Shown here one piece after another: positions 31,228 to 44,974 of a stretch of DNA of 64,000 nucleotides. Numbering within the stretch: the stretch's first letter is position 1; every line of letters starts with the position of its first letter. A model generated the notes under the pieces. The model was not told the DNA's origin, did not search any database, and saw only the letters and a list, made by a program, of their open reading frames with translations. Made by a program: the position numbers and the translations under genes. This DNA is from Liolophura sinensis (lineage: Eukaryota; Mollusca; Polyplacophora; Chitonida; Chitonidae). The stretch is taken from NCBI RefSeq assembly GCF_032854445.1, contig NC_088296.1:8966706-9030705 (forward strand), read 5' to 3'.

Positions 31228-33648
31228 CTAAAGCAAGAAACACACTGCATTTTTTATTTTCACACGGTATGCTCAAGATTATTTCTTTCATACTAGAGCA
31301 GCGAGCAATGACTTCGGAAAAGTAACTAATTCAAGCTAATCTTCTTTAACCTAATGACAGATTTGTTGATGAAATATGACATTTGTTCTCCGTCTGGAGA
31401 ACAAATGAATCTGCATGATCTATGCTACATCTTATTGTGCTTTACTACTGGGAGAGTGTACGGGTACAATTTTGTCTCTGAAGAGATCTATCAAACAACG
31501 TTTTCGGTTGGACGCTCTGAAAGTAGTTAGTGTATCCCTTGAAAATTTACATGTTAGAGCTAGAGGTTAATCACAAGCACCTTTGGATGGTAGAGTCAAG
31601 TTCCTTCCATGGTGAAAATTCTACTGAACTAGCAGTCGTGTTACATTTTTGAAACCTGTTTGTGTTTACATTCTGCTGCCTGATGTCCACCAGTCGCTGT
31701 AGAATGTTCCACGAACCTAATCTTCTGGCGATATCAAGGGAATTAATGCATTTATGGCTCTATACAAGTATGTCTGTGCATTTTAATGTACATGTAATAG
31801 TTTTGTAGACTGCATTTATTCAGTGTTAGAGGCAATTTTTCTGGGTTGTAAAAATTTGAAAGAAAAACCCAAACAATATTTCGTCTATTATACACTTCAC
31901 TATAGTATTTCTTTTTTCTTCTATTTTGTCGCACTTTAAAGTAGATATTTACACCCTGTAAATAGTATTACGGGATAATTCAGTCCATACTCTTTGGGGG
32001 AACTTTAAATTACAGGCATTCTTGATGGACATTTCCTCTGACATTGTAGTTTTCAGACTTGTAGACTAAGGAAATTAAACGAACGTTTACTAACGTACAA
32101 GAAATACAGATAAAATGTGAACTGCTAAATTTTCTTGTCTTAATAAACCATACAAACCACCCTTTTGAGTTGGTCTTATTATATTATTAATTGAAAGTTC
32201 ACGATATATTACCGTTTCTCCTTTTTTGTAATTTGCGCAACGCCTAATAAATTGATTTTCCATTTCATCAGAATATGTCATAAAGCTACCATTTCAGAAG
32301 GGCTATCGTGTCTTAATTTACTTCTGCTAACAATATAAACATCTTAGTACCACTTAGGTTTGGCCACTTCACGTGGTACCATTATCAAGCCTGACCCATG
32401 GACGGTGACGGTGACGTCGATTCCTGCCATGGCTTCATCGCTTTCAGACACGAGGAGTGTTAATCAATGAATTTTAAATACTGGCAGGCAAATTAGAAAA
32501 TACCGTAATCCAGTACTGTTGACGTTAGTTAACTGAAATACTTACATTAGATGATTTTTTAGGAAAGTTATTAATTTAATGTCAACTTTTCTGGATAATT
32601 TTCTATACCGTAGATACCCGTTAAACACTAATGAATTGTTTACTCATGCGACTCCCATCAGTTTTATGATGGAAGAAAACCAATTGGTTTGAGCAAACAT
32701 CCGGCCCATGTGATTCTAATGTGTCGAAGAGAAATGGTGTTCAAACGTTTCCTAAGACCAGTTTGGTAAGGAAAATAATAGAGAAATGATATAACAAATC
32801 CCTATCAAAGGCCCTAGTTCCCTAGTCCGAACTTTCTGACTAGAGCTTGCAGCAGATACTGAAAGCCTGATGGCATGACGCAGTTCTAGTCAGGAATCCC
32901 TTCTTGTAAAATCTTCAGTGTGATTTTCAATGTGTATGCCGCGTGTGACATAGCAGATTGTGTGTACACAATGCATGGCAGGTACAAGTAAAGGCATGGA
33001 CCACTTGGTTTTCCTGCATCCATAAAATGCGCTTGGGCGAGTACAAATGAGGGGTAAAAGCACCAAAAAACAAACCCAAAAAAAAAAAAAAAGCAAGTGC
33101 GAGTGAAAATTACGAAAGATCGAGGGCGGTAAAAATAGCACTTTTCATCTCGCGCTATTCTTTAGTATTTTTGGCTTCTAATTTCATCTCGCTCTTCGTC
33201 TAAGTAATAATCAGACAGAACAAAAAGCACGCGTTGCCTCTATTTGCTTCAAAATAGTTGCCCACTTAACCACGTCTCTCTTCCATTCTGTGCAGTTCTT
33301 ACATGTATAAAATCACCTATTTTTAGAATATATCTATAAAACCAGATACAGGCGCATAAGACATGTGCATGTAAGCAATACGACGCAGAAGACCACGGCA
33401 GAAGTCGCCCGAGCATGGCACGTGTATTATTGAACCTTGATCTGTACATGGCACAGGCTAGGACTTAATACCTCGCGTGCAACGCCCACAATTCAGCTAT
33501 TGGGCTGAGCGCCATCATGAATTCACCGCTCATGACCACGCACTGTCCAATCTTTTCATGTATATACAATTCAAAGCAGTAGAATACATAGCTTTTCCTT
33601 GTTATAAATTTTCAAAATACAGATTGTATTAATGTCAGTGAATAATTG

Positions 33649-33954
33649 TCAAAACACGGTCAATGCCGAGCACATGCGTTTGACATGACAGCGGGACCTG
33701 GCACAGTTTAGCGACATTTCGGCCCACTCCGTGATATTATTAGTCAGCTGTATAATGACTTCACCCCCATAAGGTAGACAGATAATCACCCTGGCAGCAA
33801 CAACTTTCCAGACAATGTAATATTCATTCATTGCCTCGCATATTATGCAGTTTGACATGGACATGGGCTCGATATATATAACAAACCTCACGCTAAAATG
33901 AAATAAAAGTATTAACAATATTATACAATGAGCACGCGGACCTACAAGTACCAT
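33649..33954 (-). CDS. uncertain ORF, paralogue of 12,757-13,068
   Basis: 101 codons with hydrophobic start MVLVGPRAHCIILLILLFHF. It differs from its paralogue by about a dozen residues and a two-codon length change in a C-run. Neither domain nor splice context is recognised. Confidence 0.2.
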   Translation of the reverse strand: MVLVGPRAHCIILLILLFHFSVRFVIYIEPMSMSNCIICEAMNEYYIVWKVVAARVIICLPYGGEVIIQLTNNITEWAEMSLNCARSRCHVKRMCSALTVF

Positions 33955-34226
33955 TTATCAATAGAATTATTCCACTATCTGTTACTATCGACCAAAGCAT
34001 ATTTTAGATGGAACAAACATACATATCAAGTAATAATGGAAACAAAGGTTGTAACATAGTTACATCATTACTGCCTCATTACCGTGACCACAGTGACATT
34101 GCCTTGGTCAAGAACCACGGTACAATAGATGGTAGTTGTGGCAGTGATGTAAAAGCAACGCATGCGCGTTAATGTTTATCGGCAATCACAAGGACAATGT
34201 AGAGCCGCTGTGTCATGACACCATGT

Positions 34227-34457
34227 TCAGCGCTTAAAATAAACCACAAGTGCCCGTTGACATCGTATTTGCAAAATGGTGTAAATTGCATGTCGTTGTT
34301 GTGTATAGTGCTTGCGCATTTTTACTCTAAAATTGTACTCTAATACGTTTACTCTTACACTGTAGTTCATGGTATCCTTTGTGATGTCGATCGAATGAAC
34401 GGTAATAAGGGAAATTAAAGAAGTCAGCATCAAAATGATGCAAATTTCAGATGACAA
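34227..34457 (-). CDS. uncertain ORF, paralogue of 13,351-13,728
   Basis: The MLTSLISLITVHSIDITKD segment is shared with the unit Z copy. It could be a secretion signal, but no good donor follows and the upstream part is closed. Confidence 0.15.
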   Translation of the reverse strand: MSSEICIILMLTSLISLITVHSIDITKDTMNYSVRVNVLEYNFRVKMRKHYTQQRHAIYTILQIRCQRALVVYFKR

Positions 34458-34772
34458 AGTTTTTTGTAAATATTTTTTTTCTTTTTAATTTACAGAGAAA
34501 ATGACATAATAATGTTTTTGACCTAATTATGTTACATAGTAAAACATGATGCATGTCTAACAAATTAGTTTTAATGTAAATCTGTTGTTCATATCTAGTG
34601 AGCACATTCATTTAATCTCATTTTTGACAATATAAAGGAATATATTATAAATATAGAGATGCTTAACACATTGGAATAAACATTTTTCAGATGGACCGTC
34701 CAAATTTCAGCGCAAATATATTTCTCAGAATGAGACACGTCATTATTTAATACTGAATTACGAAGAGACGAT

Positions 34773-34900
34773 ATATACTAAGAGATGGTCCCAAATGCCC
34801 ACCATACATACATTTCTCCTTACAGAAAAATCGGGACAATATGCAAATATAGCCAATGACGTACATACATACATATACCTTTCTTCATAGATGTCTGACA
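34773..34900. other. empty site: flank sequence deleted next to the retrotransposon
   Basis: This sequence follows gaagagacgat and precedes gacaggaaaaaaatgacg. In the unit Z flank the same left and right words border the element, and the bases between are missing. Confidence 0.85.
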
Positions 34901-35579
34901 GGAAAAAAATGACGAAAAAACTTCGTGCTTCCCGTTTGGTAAACATCAAAAGAAAACCACAAACATCACCTTCTGTTCAAACGAGGAAGAGTACGTTTTT
35001 TTCTGAGCGGTTTTCGCACGAGTGGCAAAACGTCAGACAATTTCAGACAATAAAACGCGTTGGCATAACACTTTGGTTATTATGTCTCCGTCTAGCTTGA
35101 ATGTATTACTGTTTGGAACATGTTTACGGGTGAATTATAGGTTGCACGATGTAAGAAATCACCGTCAACGGACTGTCATGTGGTCTCTATATGCACAAGC
35201 GGATGAATACTGACCAATTTCACGCCTTCATAAGCTCACGGCTCTGTTGTGGATGTGTAGTTCCTCTTTTGTTGGGTATTTGCCCAGCAGTCAAAGTATT
35301 TATCACCATATAGACGTATATGGTATATTTAAGCCATTGCGCGATGGCCTAAAGTGATGACACGATGGAACAAAGCAATGGTGCGATGGCACAAGGTGAC
35401 GAAACGAAGCGATGTTTCTCTGGCAAGGTGGCGATGTTTAGTGTGCCATCAATTTAAATTACCGTCTCATGGTCCCATCGCATTTTGTCATTGTCGGGTC
35501 ACACCGGCTTCCATACGATCAGTGCAAGCACTGATTTTAGGAAAACAATCGCATGTGTGTTACTTTAATATTCAAAGCC

Positions 35580-35645
35580 AGGGCAGTCGTCATATGGCTG
35601 AAAAATTGTTACACGGAAAGACGACGTTAAACCTCAAGCATACAC
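35580..35645 (+). repeat. SINE family 2, tail fragment
   Basis: The words gtcatatggctgaaaaattg and gacgttaaacctcaagc match the 3' end of family 2. Confidence 0.7.
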
Positions 35646-35754
35646 TTAGAGGCCAGGAAGCGAGAAAACAATACGACTTTGTAATGCCGGATCCGAATCA
35701 CAAAGCGTGAGAACCCCCGCGATCATCTGACTTCTTTTCTTGTGTTTGGTACAG

Positions 35755-35855
35755 CGTCTTCGTGTGATGAACGGCATGGCACGGACAATGGGTAGTGTAC
35801 AGGATTAAATGTTGAATGTAACGACACAACAGACGGTTACTCCTTATGTAGCCTA
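35755..35855 (+). pseudogene. decayed 315-type exon fragment in inverted orientation
   Basis: On the plus strand ttcttgtgtttggtacag is followed by a reading xSSCDERHGTDNG-stop-CTGLNVEC-NDTTDGYSLC, clearly the first half of the 315-nt exon and its acceptor. The upstream intron (gagaacccccgcgatcatct) also matches. It has an in-frame TAG, a changed first cysteine spacing, and ends after about 100 bp. Family exons elsewhere in the window are all on the minus strand. Confidence 0.85.
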
Positions 35856-35989
35856 AACATTAAACTGTGTAAAATCCCACGCTCTCATTGCTTACAAGGT
35901 CTTGGTTAACCTGAATGTTGTTTGATACCATTAAATGTTTATATGGTGGCAGCAGGAGCGTGTCTTGGTGTCTTAACACCAAAGCCCAG

Positions 35990-36110
35990 CATACTTCGAG
36001 AGCTGTGTCTGAGATCGGGTTTGAACCCGCGCCACATAGGCACTGATATGCATGCAACTAAACATTTTAACTCGGCCACTGTCACATAAATCAAACATGC
36101 AGATATTCAC
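35990..36110 (-). repeat. possible third tRNA-like SINE or tRNA relic
   Basis: The word gatcgggtttgaacccgcgc is a good complementary box B and is followed by an aactcggccactgtcac head-like stretch. Only one copy was noticed, so the family is not established. Confidence 0.4.
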
Positions 36111-37299
36111 ACCAGTAGCCGTGATCTGGACAAATAATCGATATTTAAAAACGGAACTTACCACATTTCGCCACAAGTGTGAGCGCCATGAAAACTAGTG
36201 CTGTATAAGAGCTAAAAGCAGCTGGTGTTAGGGTCACCTGGAATCAAGACGTAACGAATCAGTTGTTAAGAAACTGAGTGAAGAAAGGTTTAATAAGTGA
36301 CTTACATAATAGCTGTATTCTTTTTTTTGTACCGTTTAGAGGTGATCATTTATAAGTTATAACAGACCACCCGTCAACCAAAATGGACGCACCGCGCCAG
36401 TAATCGCAAAGAATTTAGGATTCACTGGTAGGCTTTCGATGGCTTAGGCTGTTAAAGCACTGGTTTGTAAGTGTACAGTGCTGTCAGGTGGTTAAATGAG
36501 ACGGTTAAATCGCTACCTCAGAGGATTTAACCGTTGGTTAAGGTGTTTACAGCGCAGGCTACGATGGTTAAGGATCTACAAACCTATGAAACAGGGAGTT
36601 CGAGTAAAGCCCTTTGTTTCGGTTGCGACTTTACTTGAAAGGGTATGTTGGTAGCTGTGAAAGATTGAGGACATCCCACTTTCGTACATGTATACACCTT
36701 ACCGCCGTGATATAACCGGACATCATTGTCTACGGCCATAAACACTTATAAAATAGATGAAAAGTAATAAGTAAATGAATAAAAAAGAAATAAATAAACA
36801 AAAAACAAAACAAAAAAAAAAACATTTTCAGTTTTACGGATATATAAAGCTAAAGTGCTAAACCCTTGAACTTTCAATAAGGTGGGTTTTTTTTTGGACT
36901 CACGCACATTTTACCACTGCTGTCACGTTTTGAAATCGGGAAAACCTGTAGTACCTCGTGGACGCTAACTATTTTGGCCAGGTATCAGAAAAGAAAACAG
37001 TTTGACGTAAAATGACAACCGCGAAAGTGAAGAGAACTGGATGTGAACACCCAGCTGCAGGGCCAGTCACCTGTGATGATACGGCGATTTACAATTTTAG
37101 AATTTACAAGCGTAAGACTTTTATCAGATGAGAATATCATACACTATTGAAACCAGTAGGGGATATTACAGTGCAGTTTATTTCAGGCAAACTAGTAGTA
37201 GCGCTATTGGAGCAGTGTTAGCATTATCGCTGTGATTCACTTAAACAGAATTTCACCTAGTTTATTTTTTTAGAAACGGTATATTTCAGAATATATGAT

Positions 37300-37562
37300 A
37301 TTTTTTATTTATTTATTTGATTAAAGTTTTACATCATACACAAGAATATTCCACTTACAAAACCGCAACCAGCGTTGCGATGGGAAGAAACCGGGCTGAG
37401 GGAAACACACGATCATCTGCAGGTTGCTGCCTGACTTTCGTGCATGTCACCAGAGAAAACGCCAGCATATGCACAGCATAAACTTATCACGATGACATTG
37501 GTGAGAGCCTCCTGGTTTATTGTGCCGCGATGTCGCCCTAACCACTCGTCCACGGGGCCCCC
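37300..37562 (-). repeat. SINE family 1, diverged full-length copy
   Basis: Tail at the left (tttacatcatacacaagaat), body gaaaccgggctgagggaaac, head at the right (ccctaaccactcgtccacgg). Minus orientation. Confidence 0.8.
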
Positions 37563-40500
37563 AGCGGATTTTTTTGTTATCAAAAACTAGGAAGGACATG
37601 TAGGTCTCAATTATATGTATGGTAAGAAATATAGTTTTACAAAGCGGATCGAATGTGACAAATAGTGATGCAGTACGTTCTACAAATTTATGTTCCACTC
37701 CTACTATTAAAGCAAGCTTTTATTAAAATCCAATTAACTGTCAGTTGATGACGTAGTGATGCCTATGGCGACACATCTGTAAAACATATCATTTGTTTAA
37801 TATCTATTTCGCATTTGTAGATTTAAATTTTTCACTTAAAAACAGTATCACGTGAAAAATGCTAGGCAACTATTACTGATCACATTTACCTTAACATGGG
37901 GGTCCGAAAAAAATTTCATAAAAATGTAATTTAGGGTAGAAGGACGAGAATATTGACAAGCTCAATACTTATGAACTTGCGAAGTTTCTAAAGGAAAGAA
38001 GGAAGTGTAATTTGTGCCTCTTTAACACGGAGAGATTAGTGATCCGTAAATTAATGTTAACAAAGTTTGCCTAACATTTTTAACCAGGGCATTGTTTTTA
38101 GCTTTACTGACAAAAGAGTTGGAACTGGAAACTCCCTTATTATCACATTTTGTGGTTTCTTCATACGACGGCAACGATATTCCCATACCTGCAGTACAAG
38201 TATGCTGATTTACCATTTGATGGACATCGTTATATATTACCAATCGGCGTTTGCAGTGATGCGTGAATGTCTCATTAATTGCCAGCCTAGATTGTCTGTT
38301 GACTTTATGTCAAAGTACGAAACTTGTTTATGCGTAAATACAAGAATTTGTAAATCAGCGGTCAACCGAAATGGACGTTCCCGGTCAATAATAGCAAGGC
38401 CAATTCCCAAAACATTGTTCACCACAAAACACCAAGGAATTGAGAAAGTACACAACGTATAGAATTAAAGCAGAGAAGCAGTTTTCTATGATGAGGGATA
38501 GACGTAAGGTATGTTCCAGGCGAATGAATGAAATCAGTATCCAAATCGTGTACCATGCTAATTTAAATTGTCGATAGTTGAAAAATCTGTCACAGTTGCT
38601 CCTTGATTGCAAATGTGCACAAAAAGAAAAAAAACAAAAAAAAACAAAACAAAAACGTAGCGATCTAATTCAACACGCTGAAAATATCGCAATGCCTATT
38701 TTCAAAAATACCAGAATGCATGAGGGAAAACCCAGCCCGAGGTTTGACGAGGGGTGTATCAGTTTGGGTGTATGAGTGGAGCGCATGCCTGATAGTACGG
38801 TTGTGGGATAGGAATAAACTAACGGGTGATGGATGGCGATCTATAGCGTCAAAACGTCTTCCCTGGACTATCATCACAGTTGTTCAGACCGGTTTTATTG
38901 CCATGTAAATAAACGCTGGGATTTCATCTCTTTGTCAGAGATAATCACTTACCGGACGTTTACAGCAAGATGTTAGGGCGTCGGACTTGACTCTTAGTAG
39001 ATGGCTATATAGGGCACATCTTCTTAAGGTGTGGCGATTGTGTAAGACGAGAATGTACGTATTCATGAACGCTGAAGAGAGATATTCATGATACCACCGA
39101 AATAGATTAAAAAAAAACAAATTTCAAATAAACAGACCGTACATGTATTGCTGGCCATTACACAACGTGCAAAATGCGTTTTTTTTCTATTATTATTTTG
39201 AACACGGAGAGAGCTTAGGGATATTCATAAAAAATAGTCATTTAACTGGAATTTCACTTATACGATGGCGTTCACCATTTTGGTGGCAGAAAAGTAGACA
39301 AAGCGAAAAAACAGAGAGCATATGGTTGCCAAAAAGCATCTTTCTTTACGAAATTCACTTACGTTACCCCCAAAATGATAATATATTTGCAGACCTTTCT
39401 ATATAGGCTAGATGTTTTGAGGGAAAGAGTTATACAAGTATATGGTTAATTGTGGATTTCAACTTAAATCGCCCTTATATTTAAGCTTAGCCTTATTCAT
39501 ATATAGATTCCCTTAAACGTCCAATAAGACTATAGCTGCCTAATTGTATTTTATAAACTTAAGTACAAGGTCAGTTCAAACGAAAGGTACTATACGTGTG
39601 ACATTTATATTAGTAGATGCACAAGAGCTAAAACATTCTTGTATCTTCCAAGTTTAACGCGGAAATTTCCTTTGAGCTTTACATGGGCTGTTATATCCTT
39701 TATATGTTATCATCAACGTGTAATCATTACATTCTGGAGAAGTATTGGTTGAAGCCGGATACAAAACTATTGATAATATACTTGGAACACATTGAGTGTG
39801 GTCTGACGGTTAGAGAGACTTCAAATATAATATGTTGGAGTGTACGTATCAGTGCTTGGGGTTGGGGTCATTAGGCGTATGTACGTATACACTGTGTCTT
39901 TTTGTAGCAGGGCGAGTCCATGCCGACAAAGTGTGACCGACACTGAAGTATCATACCAGTGATACCAGATAGCTACCCCACCTATTCACATTATCCTTGA
40001 CACGCTGCCAACCAGTCCTGTTTTCTTGCTCTATCCTCTATGCGTAGAGCATCGAGGCAGAAACAAGTACCATTTTTAAAGTTTATGGCATGACCCGACT
40101 CGGGTTTAATAGTAAGCCGAATTCACGGGGTAATGTTGGGTTACACCTAAAGATGAAACCATGATACATACGTAACTTCATTTAGCACACAGATGCAGAC
40201 CAATAAAGGATCCAGTCATTTCCTAAGTATACAGCGTCTTCGACGTGGCTTTTCAGTGAGGCAGCAAATGAATTATATATCTCAGAATAAACGGAAGAGG
40301 CATTTCTTCCGTTTTTCTATCAAACAGGGCTGTGACACACTAACACGAAAGACGTGATTTTATGTCAGTTGCTGATAGTGCTCTGGAGTCCGACGACTTA
40401 AGGGTTGCACATTTTAGCCACGTAAGATTACGAGGTCCGTCACCTTGTCTCGCCCAAACCTGCGAGATTCCTGAAATGTCCCTTGGACATACTGGGATTG

Positions 40501-40789
40501 GTATTTTGTCAGGAGGCATGACTTACGTTGGTTGAAAAAGTTTCAAAGTATTTTCGCAATATAATTAAAGAAGGATAAATATGAGAATTAATTTCATGAG
40601 GACGTTTTTTTTAACTATAAAATATGATGCCTCATTTTATGAGATTTTGTTTTTCATCATCACTTGAAATGAAACAAAACAAAAATTCTTGAAAACGTGT
40701 TAAGTCGCTAATATTTTAGAAATGTGATCTGGTTGGACAGTAGAAAAACAACTAGATCCACTAATATTTTGTAAGACCTTATGGATTCA

Positions 40790-40925
40790 TTAGTTATTTA
40801 TTTACTAGATTGATGTTTTACACCGCACTGAAGAATATTTCATTTAAACGACGATTTCGACCTAAACGCTGCGTTTAGGTCGAAAGAAACCTGGCCTCAT
40901 GAAAACCCACGACAATCCGCTGGAT
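40790..40925 (-). repeat. SINE family 1, 3' half with an internal palindrome
   Basis: gatgttttacaccgcactga to aaaacccacgacaatccgct matches family 1 in minus orientation. A 31-bp perfect palindrome (40,855-40,885) replaces the usual ggcggccagcattatgg region. Confidence 0.75.
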
Positions 40926-42678
40926 TTATTAACATAGATTAAATTGATAATAACAAGTAAGAATACATACTGCAAGCGAATGTTTTCTAAGAAGACGACA
41001 TTGCGTGTTTTAGTTTTTGTAATTTATTCTCATATAGAAATACGAAGGGATTACATAATTATGAATATTTTTTAACGTTTTCTAGAATGTCAACTCAAGA
41101 TCTGCGCCGGTTAAATTAAAATGAATCAAAACCAAAAATGAACTATAAGAAAGAATAGATTATTCTGTTCAGAGGTTCAAGGTGTGTAGTAGTGACGAGG
41201 TTTCGAGAGACATACCATGGACGTTTACACTATACCCTATCCCAGCTGCTGGCAAGCAATGTCCACATTTTAAAAGTCAAACTGTGTCAAGGAACGCGTA
41301 TGCGTTTTATTCTTTTTATGGTGTACGATTGTTACTTAACGTCAGCTTTCAACAATCAGCAATTTTAAAAGACACTTGAAGGTGTTTTATGCCGTGTTGT
41401 GTGTCACAGCCTGGGCGTAGTGGACCCTCAAGCCGGGCTGAATGGGTTTGTGTGTGACACATAACAGCTTTTTTTACAACAGTGGCTCTCTTACCTTGGG
41501 TAGGTAAGATTTTAAGCCATGGAAAGCTCTCACACTGGGCTTAACTCAGTTTCTGTCCGAGTGCTACGACTGCTCATTGCTTTGTAGACATTCTTTTGTT
41601 GCGGAGATAAAAATGTTACATCATGGGCTGATTACACACAGCCAGTTTCGACGCAAGTGAGGATGTAAAATGTGATCTAAAACTATATTTGGGAGCCTGG
41701 GAGGGATCTGTACGTCTAAACATCCGACCCCATTATCCGACGTGTGCTCGAATTCAACACGATGAATATACTCTCTCTAGTCTGGGGTAATCGGAACAGC
41801 CGTTGTATTAAGATAAACATATCATAGTTTTAACTTGTTAGAGCGTAACACGTTTAGGTTTTAAATTTTAGCTATAGTCAAAGGTCGCTGTGTGGCTTTA
41901 TTGTCTTATTCTGTTACATAAAACTTCCGGTGTATCACATATCAGAAAGGTTAAGATACTCGTCAACAAGATACGAGTACGACTTGTGCACGTGAGCCAG
42001 GCGAATTCTTGTTACGACAGAAATCTGTGAATGTACTCGAATTAAACAAATTGTGCCCACCAAGTAAATTAGTCCAATGATTTATTTTCGTGCAGTCAGC
42101 TGTGATTTATATTGCGAATGCCGCAAATAGAACGCTGTTTAAATTTTACTGCATATGCAGAGTTTGAAAACAGCGAAACGTACGCTATATGATATATCGT
42201 TATCGCACAGTGTCATATGCATAAAATACGTGCAGAGGAAAAATGACATTTAATATTTATATTTTGAGGGTAAAAATCGATGCTTACCATAGGTAGGTTG
42301 ATTTCACTTTTATTTTACACCCAAATATAAACGCGGGAATGTATTACGAGTAAGTGTCGTTCAGCTAGTTAAAAACATGAGCAGATGGTGCGACATAGAT
42401 TTGCCAAACGTGACGTCATGCTCAGATAACGATGACGTCAGGTCGCTTACAAGTATCTTAACCTCTCTATAGAAAACTGGTCGTTGCCTAGAAAGGTCAC
42501 TTTTGATAATGTATTCTGACATCGTAATGAAAGAATAAAAAACATAATATCACATGTGGGGAAGGAAAGGCCGTTACTATAAATACAATAATACAGCTCT
42601 ACTTTTGATTTTTCCGCGTGCGACAAGAATAAATAGGACATTTTGTATATGTACTTTTGTTGTGTTATATTGAAATCA

Positions 42679-42830
42679 TGGAAGGCCTGTCAGCAGCCTT
42701 CGTATGGTTGTGGGTTTCCCTCGGGCTTTGTCCGGTTTCTTCTCACCATAATTCTGACACGGATCCGTCGTATGCATGTAAGTGAAATATTACGAGCTTG
42801 AACTCAGATAATTGATATATGTCATAAAAA
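42679..42830 (+). repeat. SINE family 1, 3' part
   Basis: Plus orientation; gttgtgggtttccctcgggc and tccggtttcttctcaccata match the consensus of the other copies. Confidence 0.75.
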
Positions 42831-42892
42831 CACAGCTCACGGGTAATATAATAACCATGATGGGTGGATAATGGATATGACCCACTGCTGAA

Positions 42893-43060
42893 TTTATATA
42901 TTTATTTATTTGATTGGTGTTTTACGCCGTACTCAAGAATATTTTACTTATACGACGGCTGCCAGCATTGTGGTGGAAGGAAACCGGGCAGAGCCCGGGG
43001 GAAACCCACTACCAGGTTGCTGACAAACCTTCCCACGTACGAGAGTGCTGAACTGAGCTT
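42893..43060 (-). repeat. SINE family 1, 3' part
   Basis: Minus orientation: ttggtgttttacgccgtact, then aaaccgggcagagcccgggg, one of the least diverged copies in the window; the head is missing. Confidence 0.82.
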
Positions 43061-44529
43061 GTCCTATACGAGTGTAGCCTACAGATGAGGAATTCTACTT
43101 TTACTTTTCTTTACAACTTTGACACAATTTCGACAAATATGCACATTGGACAAAAACGTTTTGCTCAATATTTTAACGAATGAACATGCTGCTTTTATGA
43201 TTGAGAAATCTAAATGTGCAAACTTACCATTCTGTTTTACTGACTCCCTTATGTTCACCTGTTTTGATTCACGCCTATATACCATCCCCACACTTTAGTT
43301 CCATATGAGCAATACACCAGTCTCTTCTTCTGTTGAATCGGTGTAATCCACAGCTGGATATCACACTAAATATTATGTTACGGTTTTATAGAAAAATTGA
43401 AAAAAAAATTGCAGACAACACAATACGTACAGTGTCTACTTTTGTGATATAACTTCTATTGTGCATTGAACAGCCGATTGTAGGGCCAGGTAAATGACAA
43501 ACCCATTCTATCCCGAGCCTGAGTGAAAAGTGCCTATATCTTGCAAAATGAAAGCCACAGTAGGAGTTCGCCAGGGTCGCCGGTTGAACCAGCCTTTATT
43601 TTCAATTTATTCAAAAATTCTGGAATTTCAAAAACAAAAAAAAAAAAATGAAAAACTGCATCTCATTCGCTGCTGATAGTCTAGAAATGTTTATAAGAGA
43701 ATTTAACACCTGACGAGACGCATTTCTATAAGATTCTCTTACGGCTTTTTAGACCACACTGCTTCAGAACCATAATCTACTACAAGTATCTTCTTTCTTA
43801 AGATTTTTGTTTCTCTGTATAAAAGTATGTTATATGATAAAATTTTTCGGTCGGCCTTTTGGACCAATTAACGAAGTCACAATTGTTTCTTTTACCAAAA
43901 TATCGTTTTTAATGTTAGAATAGCTAGTAAAAAATTGAACTAGTGAAAATTACAATAATTTTATCTCAAGTAACCGTAATCAATGACACCAGGATAATCC
44001 GTATAGATCCACCCTGTACCATGGAGGGTATAAGTGTACGTTTGTTTAGTCTATGAAGGAATACACAAATTTAAGATAACATTTGATTAATGCAGTAATG
44101 GCTTTTCGGCTGACGCTTATTGATGTGAAAGACCTTTGAAAAGTTAAACTTCATTCCCCTTTCACACTGGGGAGCGATCCTTGGTCGAGTTGTTAGAAGC
44201 TCCATTTTTACGTTTTACAAAACATGAGGTAGGGGTTCACATCCAGTCGTAGGTAGGGGATTTCTGAAGTGCAGAAGCAGAATGCATTCTTCAGTCAAGC
44301 ATCATCTTGACATGGCAGAAAGACTGCAAATGTTGCATTAAAATCAAATCAAAAATAAAAAAAATAAAACTACCGAAAGGGCATTACTGTGAAAATAAAT
44401 ACAAATGAATATTCAGTTGTACACATTAGGTCCTGGAACAGTAACGTTTGTGTAACTTTAGGGGGCGTCCTTGGTCGAAGTAATTAATGTAATGAACGAC
44501 TGCTTGGGGTTTACTTAACAATATTGCAG

Positions 44530-44731
44530 AAGGCAAGTAAAGCACACCTCCCGAGCCATTATACTGATACGGGTCAACCAGTCATTGTACTAACCCCTTC
44601 ATGCTGAACATTAAGCGAAGAAGTTACATCTTCCTGTTTTTAAAGTCTTAGGTGTAACTCAACACAGGATTGATCCTAGATCTACTGCCTCCTGAAGCGG
44701 ACTCTCTACCAACTGAGCTATCGGGGTAGGT
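44530..44731 (-). repeat. SINE family 2, 5' half
   Basis: Minus orientation; matches 5700-5901 closely (gccattatactgatacgggt; ctaccaactgagctatcggg). The tail half is absent. Confidence 0.82.
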
Positions 44732-44737
44732 CGACGA

Positions 44738-44850
44738 GACTGGAGCCTCTCATCAATGCGTTCGTTGGAGTAAGATCAAGCCCAGCTCATGATGGCTTTC
44801 TCCCCGGCCAAACGTGGGAAGGTCTTGCAACAGCCTGCGGTTGGTCGCGG
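44738..44850 (+). repeat. SINE family 1, head-side fragment
   Basis: actggagcctctcatcaatg and ccagctcatgatggctttct match the head-proximal half in plus orientation, directly adjoining the family 2 fragment. Confidence 0.7.
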
Positions 44851-44955
44851 ATTCTGATAATGAGCAGTGGATATTTTCATTACAAAACACCGCAAATTTT
44901 ATGGATTGTTGGTATGAATGTGTAACACGATCGGCTCCTCAGCCAACACCCATTA

Positions 44956-44974
44956 CCCCCCCCCCCCCCCCCCC
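44956..44974. repeat. poly-C run, 19 bp
   Basis: An uninterrupted C run; its length is probably variable and hard to sequence. Confidence 0.9.

Larger units (their letters stand above)
31228..35283. other. unit A flank, pairs with the unit Z flank
   Basis: Collinear with 10,658-13,889 plus 19,240-19,590. It includes the uninterrupted insertion site of the retrotransposon at 34,772-34,900. No certain gene lies in it. Confidence 0.7.

Noticed and set aside
35990-36110. A functional tRNA gene
   Set aside because: A box B-like word is present, but a complete cloverleaf with acceptor stem could not be assembled by eye.
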